In this document: piece after piece, positions 57,401 through 64,000 of the stretch
Position numbering within the stretch: position 1 is the stretch's first letter
Layout: the number at the start of each line of letters is the position of its first letter
Assembly: GCF_002812955.1 (NCBI RefSeq)
Contig: NZ_PFXK01000004.1
Coordinates: 62,001 to 126,000, forward strand
Source of the DNA: Vibrio sp. HA2012
Lineage (GTDB): Bacteria; Pseudomonadota; Gammaproteobacteria; Enterobacterales; Vibrionaceae
Reading direction: 5' to 3'
DNA length: 64,000 nt
The notes under the pieces: generated by a model
The model's input: the letters and a program-made list of their open reading frames with translations, nothing else
Told to the model about the DNA's origin: nothing
Databases searched by the model: none
Program-made: the position numbers and the translations under genes

Positions 57401-57777
57401 TGCTAAAGAAAACGGTGTTTTTGTTGTTGGGCTTTGTCGCGACCGGACTGGGTTTTCTGGGGGTACTTCTGCCTGGGGTACCGGCTACGCCTTTTGCTTT
57501 GCTGGCTTGTTATGCCTTCAGTATGAGTTCCCCTCGCTTTCAGAACTGGCTGCTGTATCGTTCTTCTCTGGGGCCGTTTATTCGGCGTATACGGGAAAAT
57601 AAGGGACTTAGCTGGAAGGAAAAACGCAATATTTTGCTGTTTGTCTGGGTTTCTATCGGCGTGACGATTTTGTTTTTTATGCACATTACCTGGCTGAGGA
57701 TTTTTCTGCTGGTTCTGCTGATCCTAAAGACTTTGTTTATCATCCGCTACAAGACACTGAGAAGCGGAGATATTTAA
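57397..57777 (+). CDS. YbaN-family (DUF454) inner-membrane protein
   Basis: 126 residues with three to four hydrophobic segments. The N-terminus LLGFVATGLGFLGVLLPGVPATPFALLACYAFSMSSPRFQNWLL (in pieces) is the DUF454/YbaN pattern, followed by an ILFFMHITWLRIFLLVLLILKTLFII membrane stretch. Its ATG overlaps the previous stop by four bases, so it is the third gene of the Fur-controlled operon. YbaN has no settled function. Its fixed coupling to the ABC pair suggests a role in the same transport step. Confidence 0.85.
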   Translation: MMLKKTVFLLLGFVATGLGFLGVLLPGVPATPFALLACYAFSMSSPRFQNWLLYRSSLGPFIRRIRENKGLSWKEKRNILLFVWVSIGVTILFFMHITWLRIFLLVLLILKTLFIIRYKTLRSGDI

Positions 57778-57865
57778 GAGACTTCCGTATATACTGTTGC
57801 ATCAGGTCATCGGCATAACCAGTTTGTTGTCGTAACGGAAAGCGCAGGATAGATAACACAGAAGC

Positions 57866-60268
57866 ATGAGCAGCAAAAAAGCAGCAGAGAAAAAGACGCC
57901 GTCTGGCAGAAAAACAGCGGCGAAGCCAAAAACTACGCTGAAGAAGACACCGGCACGCAAGTCCGGCTCGCGGAAACGGACCGGATCCGCCGCGAAAAAA
58001 ACGCAGAAAACCAGTTGGCTGCGGCGTTTATGGAGTTTCGGCTGGAAACTCTCTCTGACAGTATTTGCTGTACTGGTCTTTCTCGGTATCTATTTAGACA
58101 CCATGGTCAGGGCAAAATTCGACGGGCATATTTTTGATCTGCCGACCGTAGTGTATGCCCGGGTGCTGGATCTGGCTCCCGGCAGTGAAGTCACTATCGA
58201 GGAGATGCGCAAAGAGCTGGATGTTCTTCACTACCGTAAAGTGCGCTCCCCCCGCCGTCCCGGCGAATACTCTGCCTCTTCCGGAAAAATAGAGCTGATC
58301 CGCCGCGCGTTTGAATTTGAAGATGGACCGGAGCCGGACAGGCATGTGATGCTGCATTTCGATGCATCCGGTCTACAGCGCATTCAGTCTCTGGAACAGA
58401 ATGCGGATCTCGGATTCTTGCGTATCGAGCCGAAGATGCTCGGTATGCTGGAAAAAGATGTGGCCGAAACTCGTCTGTATCTGCGTCGTGAACAGTTCCC
58501 TGAGTTTCTGGTGGATGCACTGCTGGTGACTGAAGACCGGGATTTTTATCAGCATGACGGGGTGTCCCCACTGGCAATTCTGCGTGCTCTGGCGGCGAAT
58601 ATCCGGGCTGGGCGCACTGTGCAGGGGGGCAGTACGCTGACGCAGCAACTGGCCAAGAACCTGTTTCTGAGCCGCGAACGAACCTTATGGCGCAAGATCC
58701 GCGAAGCCTATATCGCTCTGATCCTGGATTACCGCTATAACAAAGACCGTATTCTGGAAGCGTACCTGAACGAAGTGTATCTGGGGCAGAGTGAGCGCCA
58801 GTCGGTGCATGGTTTCGGCCTGGCGGCGCGGTTGTATTTCGGTCTGCCGTTGCAGGAGCTGAGGATTGATCAACTGGCTCTGCTGGTGGGCATGGTTAAA
58901 GGTCCTTCTTACTATAACCCGGTTCGCCATCCGGAGCGTACCAAAGAACGGCGTGATCTGGTGCTGCGTCTACTGATGCAGCAGGATATCCTGACGGCTT
59001 CTCAGTATGAACAGGCGGTCAGTCGTCCGCTGGATATTCAGGACAACCCTAAAATCGCCAGCCGTCAGCCGGCGTATTTCCAGCAGCTTAAAAACGAACT
59101 GCAGCAGAAAGTCGGCGCACGTTTTCAGTCGGATTCGGGGCTGAGGCTGTTTACTACACTGGATCCCGTTTCTCAGGCGATGATGGAAAAAGCAATCACC
59201 CAGAAGATCCCGCAACTGGAAAAAGTCAGTGGCGAAGGGCTGGAGGCGGCTGCGGTCGCTGTTGACCGCCGGACGGGGGAGATCCGCGCCATGGTTGGTG
59301 GCAAGCGCACAGGCTATGATGGTTTTAACCGGGCGCTGAACGCCAGCCGTCCGATCGGTTCTCTGGTTAAACCCGCTGTCTATATGACGGCACTGGCACA
59401 ACCGGACACCTACACGTTGGCTACCACTTTAACCGATGAGCCCATTACTTTGCAGGGTAGCCAGGGCTCGGTCTGGTCGCCGAAAAATTTCGATCTTAAA
59501 TACCGCGGAGAAGTACCGCTGTACCTGTCACTGGCGAAATCACTGAATGTACCGACAGTAAAACTGGGTATGGCACTCGGTATCCCGCAGGTAACCAATA
59601 CACTGGAAGCGCTGGGGATCCGGCGTGATGAAATCCGCATGGTGCCGTCGATGTTCCTCGGTACTTTTTCCCTGACACCGTATCAGGTTTCGCAGATGTA
59701 TCAGACGCTGACTAATTCTGGCCGCCGGGCACCACTTTCAGCACTGCGGATGGTGAAAAATATGGAAGGCGATGTCCTGTATCAGTCGATACCGAAAATG
59801 ACGCCGACGGTGGATGAGCAGGCGGCATGGCTGACAACCTATGCCATGAAGCGGGTTGTGATGGAAGGCAGCGGCCGCTATCTTCAGGGGCGTTTTGGCT
59901 GGGCGGCACTGGCAGGTAAAACCGGTACGACCAGCGACAGCCGGGACAGCTGGTTTGTCGGTATCGATGGCCGGGAAGTGGTCACCGTCTGGCTGGGACG
60001 AGATGATAATCAGCCGATAAAACTGACGGGTGCCGGCGGGGCGCTGAGGGTGTATGCTGAGTATCTGGATTACCGTATCCCGCAGCGTCTGAGTCTGCCT
60101 TGGCCGCAGGGGATCCGCACTGTCGGCTTTACAAGAAAGAGCAGCGGAGCACTGGCGCTGGACTGTGACAATGAGTTCCGTCTTCCTGTCTGGGATAAAG
60201 GTAACCGGCTCCAGCAGGCGTGTGAGAAAGGGCCGGGACAGTGGCTGAAAAATCTGTTCGGTTTGTAG
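57866..60268 (+). CDS. mrcB: Penicillin-binding protein 1B (bifunctional peptidoglycan synthase)
   Basis: 800 residues. A Lys/Arg-rich cytoplasmic tail (1-55), a membrane span (about 58-80), a UB2H-type domain (about 95-190), a GT51 glycosyltransferase with catalytic Glu223 in VTEDRDFYQHDG and GGSTLTQQLAKNLFL, and a transpeptidase with SxxK at Ser499-Lys502 (IGSLVK), SLN, and KTG at Lys685 (AGKTGTTSDSRDSW). It polymerises and cross-links peptidoglycan. No promoter-grade structure stands out in the 88 bases after ybaN. Confidence 0.96.
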   Translation: MSSKKAAEKKTPSGRKTAAKPKTTLKKTPARKSGSRKRTGSAAKKTQKTSWLRRLWSFGWKLSLTVFAVLVFLGIYLDTMVRAKFDGHIFDLPTVVYARVLDLAPGSEVTIEEMRKELDVLHYRKVRSPRRPGEYSASSGKIELIRRAFEFEDGPEPDRHVMLHFDASGLQRIQSLEQNADLGFLRIEPKMLGMLEKDVAETRLYLRREQFPEFLVDALLVTEDRDFYQHDGVSPLAILRALAANIRAGRTVQGGSTLTQQLAKNLFLSRERTLWRKIREAYIALILDYRYNKDRILEAYLNEVYLGQSERQSVHGFGLAARLYFGLPLQELRIDQLALLVGMVKGPSYYNPVRHPERTKERRDLVLRLLMQQDILTASQYEQAVSRPLDIQDNPKIASRQPAYFQQLKNELQQKVGARFQSDSGLRLFTTLDPVSQAMMEKAITQKIPQLEKVSGEGLEAAAVAVDRRTGEIRAMVGGKRTGYDGFNRALNASRPIGSLVKPAVYMTALAQPDTYTLATTLTDEPITLQGSQGSVWSPKNFDLKYRGEVPLYLSLAKSLNVPTVKLGMALGIPQVTNTLEALGIRRDEIRMVPSMFLGTFSLTPYQVSQMYQTLTNSGRRAPLSALRMVKNMEGDVLYQSIPKMTPTVDEQAAWLTTYAMKRVVMEGSGRYLQGRFGWAALAGKTGTTSDSRDSWFVGIDGREVVTVWLGRDDNQPIKLTGAGGALRVYAEYLDYRIPQRLSLPWPQGIRTVGFTRKSSGALALDCDNEFRLPVWDKGNRLQQACEKGPGQWLKNLFGL

Positions 60269-60336
60269 TGGTTACCAAATACAGGATGATTTCGGTTGGT
60301 AAGGTGGCAGGTTAGATTAATCAGGGGCAGTTTATA

Positions 60337-61233
60337 ATGAATAGCAATAATGCGTTGCTGGAGCAGTTTATTAATACTGTCTGGCTGGAAAAAGGGCTGT
60401 CGCAGAACACGGTCGATTCTTATCGTAATGATCTGAAACGGCTGATACTGTGGGTGGAGAAGCAGGAACTTTCCCTGCAATCGATCTCTATGGCTGATCT
60501 GCAGGATTATCAGGCATGGCTGGTGGAAAATGCGTACAAAGCCACCTCCCGGGCACGGATGCTTTCTGCTATCCGGGCTCTGTTCCGTTTTCTGCTCCGG
60601 GAAAAAATCCGCAGCGACGATCCGACAGCGCTGCTGATCAGCCCTAAGCTGCCTAAACGGCTGCCGAAAGATCTGTCTGAAGCTCAGGTTGAGGCGCTGC
60701 TGGAGGCTCCGGATGGCAACAATCCTATTGAACTGCGCGATAAAGCCATGCTGGAGCTGCTGTATGCCACCGGGCTTCGGGTTACCGAACTGGTCAGTCT
60801 GACTATGGAAAATATCAGTCTGCGGCAGGGCATGGTGCGTGTTATCGGTAAGGGCAGTAAAGAGCGTCTGGTGCCGATGGGAGAAAACGCCGTAGAGTGG
60901 ATCGAAACTTTTTTTACTCATGGGCGGTCTGAGCTGCTAGGAGAACAGACGTCGGATGTGGTTTTTCCCAGCAAAAGGGCGAGAGCCATGACCCGTCAAA
61001 CCTTCTGGCACCGCATTAAACATTATGCGAGTATTGCCGGTATTGATGCGGACACGCTGTCTCCTCACGTATTAAGACACGCCTTTGCGACGCACCTGTT
61101 AAATCATGGTGCGGATTTGCGGGTGGTGCAGATGCTGTTGGGACACAGTGATCTCTCTACGACTCAAATATACACTCATGTTGCGACGGAGCGACTGAAA
61201 CTTATTCATAAGGAGCATCACCCCAGAGCCTAG
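60337..61233 (+). CDS. xerD: Site-specific tyrosine recombinase XerD
   Basis: 298 residues. All catalytic residues are present at the XerD positions: Arg148 (TGLRVTEL), His244 and Arg247 (HVLRHAFATHLL), His270 (LLGHSDLS) and Tyr279 (TTQIYTH). An N-terminal SAM-like core-binding domain covers about 1-110. With XerC it resolves chromosome dimers at dif and is the usual target of integrating phages in vibrios. It is followed by dsbC and recJ, the conserved order. Confidence 0.97.
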   Translation: MNSNNALLEQFINTVWLEKGLSQNTVDSYRNDLKRLILWVEKQELSLQSISMADLQDYQAWLVENAYKATSRARMLSAIRALFRFLLREKIRSDDPTALLISPKLPKRLPKDLSEAQVEALLEAPDGNNPIELRDKAMLELLYATGLRVTELVSLTMENISLRQGMVRVIGKGSKERLVPMGENAVEWIETFFTHGRSELLGEQTSDVVFPSKRARAMTRQTFWHRIKHYASIAGIDADTLSPHVLRHAFATHLLNHGADLRVVQMLLGHSDLSTTQIYTHVATERLKLIHKEHHPRA

Positions 61234-61283
61234 TTTCTGTTTAAGAATAAGTTCCGGATGTGGTTGCCGATAATTAAGGTGAA

Positions 61284-62105
61284 ATGATGAATCTGGTAAG
61301 GACAACACTGACACTGCTATTGACCGCTTGTGTAACGATGAGCATTCAGGCAGAAGAGAAGGATGATTATAAGGCTGAAATGGCTCAGAGTTTTGCTGCT
61401 TTGGGTGTCGCCGTACAGGATAAAGATCCATCGGATGATTATGCGGATAAGCTGGAAATTATAAAAAACTTTGCTGATATAGGCTTGTCTGTGCTGGATA
61501 TTCAGCCATCGTCTATCGAAGGCGTGCTGGAAGTTACAACAGATAAAGGTTTGCTGTTCTCCAGTCCGGATGGTAAGCAGTTTATTGCCGGAACCCTGTA
61601 TGCACAGGCAGAAAATGGTGAATATGTCGATGTGCTTGCAGAGCGCCAGGCTCCGATTAATGCGGCTAAAATCGAAGCAATGAAAGACAGCATGATTACC
61701 TTTAAGGCCGACGATGAAAAGTTTGTGGTCACCGTGTTTACCGATACCAGTTGTGGTTACTGTGTGCGTCTGCATCAGCAGATACAGGGATATAATGATT
61801 TGGGTATCACAGTTCGCTATATGGCCTATCCGCGTCAGGGGCCGGAGAGTAAACCGGCTGAGGAATTGGCTGATATCTGGTGTGCCGATGATCAGAAACA
61901 GGCGATGAATGATGCGAAGCTGAAGCGTAATTTTAATGATAAGGTTGCTAACCTTACCCAGTGCCGCCAGACAGTGTCTGAGCATTATCAACTGGGACGA
62001 GAGTTAGGTATTACCGGTACCCCATCTATCTTTATGCCTGACGGTAAACTCATCGGAGGTTATTTACCGCCAGCTGGTCTGTATCAGCGTCTGATGCAGA
62101 TGTGA
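61284..62105 (+). CDS. dsbC: Periplasmic disulfide isomerase DsbC
   Basis: 273 residues from ATG 61284 (61287 is an alternative). A Sec signal (MMNLVRTTLTLLLTACVTMSIQA) is followed by the dimerisation domain and a thioredoxin fold with Cys157-Gly-Tyr-Cys160 in FTDTSCGYCVRLH, the structural Cys pair (IWCADD and LTQCRQ), and the cis-Pro loop in ITGTPSIFM. It reshuffles wrong disulfides. Between the signal and the family core there is an extra acidic stretch of about 25 residues (AEEKDDYKAEMAQSFAALG) absent from E. coli DsbC. Confidence 0.95.
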   Translation: MMNLVRTTLTLLLTACVTMSIQAEEKDDYKAEMAQSFAALGVAVQDKDPSDDYADKLEIIKNFADIGLSVLDIQPSSIEGVLEVTTDKGLLFSSPDGKQFIAGTLYAQAENGEYVDVLAERQAPINAAKIEAMKDSMITFKADDEKFVVTVFTDTSCGYCVRLHQQIQGYNDLGITVRYMAYPRQGPESKPAEELADIWCADDQKQAMNDAKLKRNFNDKVANLTQCRQTVSEHYQLGRELGITGTPSIFMPDGKLIGGYLPPAGLYQRLMQM

Positions 62106-62124
62106 TATCCGTATGGTCGTATGC

Positions 62125-62148
62125 ATTCCCGCGCAGAAATGTGGGAAT
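62125..62148. repeat. REP-like hairpin ATTCCC...GGGAAT between dsbC and recJ
   Basis: ATTCCC (62125-62130) and GGGAAT (62143-62148) flank GCGCAGAAATGT. This is similar to the hairpin at 32188-32211 (both read ATTCCCGCG then GTGGGAAT). No T-run follows. Confidence 0.4.
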
Positions 62149-62176
62149 TCGAATTTCCTGTTAGATAAAGAAAGCA

Positions 62177-63916
62177 ATGATTGAAATAACCCGTCGCTCC
62201 GACGTCAACCTGTCTCTGTTACCGGATACGATGACGCCGCTGTTAAAACGTATTTATATCAGCCGTGGTATCACAGACATTTCACAACTGCAGCGCGGTG
62301 CTAAGGGGCTGCTGCCTTTTCAGCAGTTATGGGGCATCGATAAAGCGGTGGCGCTGCTGTTGGATGCGATCCGCCAGAATAAACGTATTATCGTGGTCGG
62401 GGATTTCGATGCCGACGGCGCGACCAGCTCGGCTCTCTCTGTGCTGGCTCTGCGTGCGCTGGGGTGCCGGAATGTGGATTATCTGGTGCCGAACCGCTTT
62501 GAAGACGGCTATGGGCTGAGTCCGGAAGTGGTTGAACAGGCTATTGAACTCGGTGCTGAAGTGATCATGACCGTCGATAACGGGGTCTCTTCCATTGACG
62601 GCGTCCGTGTTGCCAAAGCACAGGGTTTGCAGGTGATTGTGACCGACCATCACCTGCCGGGCAGTGTACTGCCGGAGGCGGATGCCATGGTCAATCCCAA
62701 CCTGCAGGCGTGCGGGTTTCCTTCTAAAGCTCTGGCTGGCGTTGGCGTAGCATTTTATCTGATGCTGGCGCTGCGGGCTTATATGCGCGAGCAGGGCTTT
62801 TTTGCACAAAACGGTACTCCGGAGCCTAATTTGGCTGAGTTGCTGGATTTGGTGGCGCTGGGAACGGTTGCCGATGTGGTGGCGCTGGATGAAAACAACC
62901 GTATTCTGGTTCATCAGGGGCTACAACGCATCCGTGCCGGTAAGGCGAGACCGGGGATCCAGGCACTGATCGAAGTCGCAAAACGCGAACCAGCCCGTCT
63001 GGTAGCGGCGGATTTCGGTTTTGCTCTCGGACCCAGAATCAATGCTTCCGGACGTCTGGATGATATGTCATTCGGGGTTGAGCTGCTGATGTGTAATAAT
63101 ATTCATGCGGCAAGGCGGATGGCGAATGAGCTGGACGGCCTGAATCAGACCCGTAAAGCGATCGAAGAGGGAATGAAGCAGGAAGCGGTGGCTTTCTGCG
63201 AACGGCTGCAATTCGGTGCGACCGATACTTTGCCTATCGGACTGGTATTGTTTCAGCGTGATTGGCATCAGGGGGTTATTGGTATTCTGGCCTCTCGGAT
63301 TAAGGATCAGTTTCATCGTCCGGTGATTGCGTTTGCAGACGGCGGAGACGGACTGATTAAAGGCTCCTGCCGGTCTATTCCCGGGCTGCATATGCGGGAT
63401 ACGCTGGATATTGTGGATAAACAGCATCCCGGTATGATCCTGAAATTCGGCGGTCACGCGATGGCAGCCGGACTGACTATCGCAGAAAAAGATCTGGAAC
63501 GCTTTTCTCAGGCGTTTGATCGCTCGGTGCGTGAAGAGCTGAATGAGAGTGCGTTGAAAGGTGTGATTTTGTCTGACGGTGAACTGCTGCCGGAAGAGTT
63601 TTCCATGCACACGGCGCAATTGTTGCGTGATGCCGGCCCGTGGGGACAGGCTTTTCCTGAGCCGCTGTTTGATGGTGAGTTTAAAATCCTGCACCAGAAG
63701 CTGGTGGGAGAGAAACACCTGAAACTGATGGTCGAACCGTTGTTTAAAGGCCATCCGACCAATATTATGCTGGACGCGATCAAGTTTAATATCGATCTGC
63801 GCCGCTGGCCGGATGCTTCCGTCAAAACCGCGCGTATGGCATTCCGGCTGGATATCAATGAGTTCAGGGGAAATCAGTCACTACAACTGATGATTGAACA
63901 TATTGAGACGAAATAG
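62177..63916 (+). CDS. recJ: Single-stranded-DNA-specific exonuclease RecJ
   Basis: 579 residues. DHH-superfamily motifs: VVGDFDADGATSSALSV (I), MTVDNGVSS (II), IVTDHHLPG (III, DHH), and LGTVADVVALDENN (IV); the DHHA1 part has FGGHAMAAGL. It is a 5'-3' exonuclease in recombination and mismatch repair. In relatives prfB and lysS follow; only 84 bases remain here, containing no start of a recognised gene. Confidence 0.97.
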   Translation: MIEITRRSDVNLSLLPDTMTPLLKRIYISRGITDISQLQRGAKGLLPFQQLWGIDKAVALLLDAIRQNKRIIVVGDFDADGATSSALSVLALRALGCRNVDYLVPNRFEDGYGLSPEVVEQAIELGAEVIMTVDNGVSSIDGVRVAKAQGLQVIVTDHHLPGSVLPEADAMVNPNLQACGFPSKALAGVGVAFYLMLALRAYMREQGFFAQNGTPEPNLAELLDLVALGTVADVVALDENNRILVHQGLQRIRAGKARPGIQALIEVAKREPARLVAADFGFALGPRINASGRLDDMSFGVELLMCNNIHAARRMANELDGLNQTRKAIEEGMKQEAVAFCERLQFGATDTLPIGLVLFQRDWHQGVIGILASRIKDQFHRPVIAFADGGDGLIKGSCRSIPGLHMRDTLDIVDKQHPGMILKFGGHAMAAGLTIAEKDLERFSQAFDRSVREELNESALKGVILSDGELLPEEFSMHTAQLLRDAGPWGQAFPEPLFDGEFKILHQKLVGEKHLKLMVEPLFKGHPTNIMLDAIKFNIDLRRWPDASVKTARMAFRLDINEFRGNQSLQLMIEHIETK

Positions 63917-64000
63917 ACTCGATTTCTGTCACATTTTTCAGTAGAATCGCCCGGTTAAATTTTACTCATACACATAACTGCCATTGGTCTCTGACCGCAG

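Noticed and set aside
57866..58060. Lys-rich N-terminus of mrcB as a wrong start
   Set aside because: PBP1B proteins have a long basic cytoplasmic tail, so the ATG at 57866 is acceptable.
63917..64000. Start of prfB after recJ
   Set aside because: Expected by gene order, but no start codon or coding sequence of prfB is within the last 84 bases.

Overview
The window reads as chromosome 1 of a Vibrio-type gammaproteobacterium. Three things point there: the block barA/varS-rlmD-relA-mazG-pyrG-eno-ftsB-ispD-ispF-truD-surE-pcm-nlpD-rpoS; a LuxR/HapR/SmcR-type quorum-sensing regulator lying between lpd and hpt; and the run can-yadGH-panCB-folK-pcnB-gluQ-dksA-sfsA-hrpB-mrcB. The species cannot be fixed from sequence reading alone.

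Layout. 1 to about 1240: left-hand part of an IS3-family element (minus strand) with an A6G frameshift signal joining orfA and orfB; the rest lies outside the window. 1.5-3.5 kb: envelope polysaccharide genes wecA and a short wzz-like gene. 3.6-6.0 kb: a defence/stability islet with VapBC, an unnamed ribbon-helix-helix plus coiled-coil gene pair, and an MntA-HepT (nucleotidyltransferase-HEPN) pair. 6.0-14.2 kb: sugar-phosphate sensing and uptake genes uhpA-uhpB-uhpC-afuA-afuB-afuC, all on the minus strand. 14.4-15.1 kb: ParDE and a possible 45-residue basic ORF. 15.1-32.2 kb: core genes from barA to rpoS (stringent response, nucleotide and isoprenoid synthesis, cell division, stationary phase). 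32.2-40.9 kb: ampD/nadC and the pyruvate dehydrogenase operon pdhR-aceE-aceF-lpd with a clear PdhR operator. 41.0-57.8 kb: luxR-type regulator, hpt, can, yadGH, the dksA-gluQ-pcnB-folK-panB-panC strand, sfsA/hrpB, and a Fur-box-controlled three-gene ABC transporter operon between hrpB and mrcB. 57.9-64.0 kb: mrcB, xerD, dsbC, recJ.

Most interesting. (1) A Fur-type operator heads a CydDC/YbtPQ-like ABC pair plus a YbaN (DUF454) gene: a candidate undescribed iron-regulated transporter. (2) The complete UhpABC sensing system is joined to an AfuABC importer with no UhpT: a candidate ligand-induced ABC sugar-phosphate system. (3) Phased CATATGTCAAG repeats carry three TTGACA boxes in front of vapB. 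(4) An unnamed RHH/coiled-coil pair has its own promoter and operator-like palindrome. (5) Short imperfect tandem repeats (15-23 bp, 2-4 copies) recur in intergenic DNA and at stop or start codons across the window, including both sides of the luxR-type gene. (6) pcnB appears to start at AUU. (7) rpoS runs tail-to-tail into ampD with 6 bases between stops and no mutS.

No tRNA, rRNA or CRISPR array was recognised. All calls are from reading the sequence; no searches were run.
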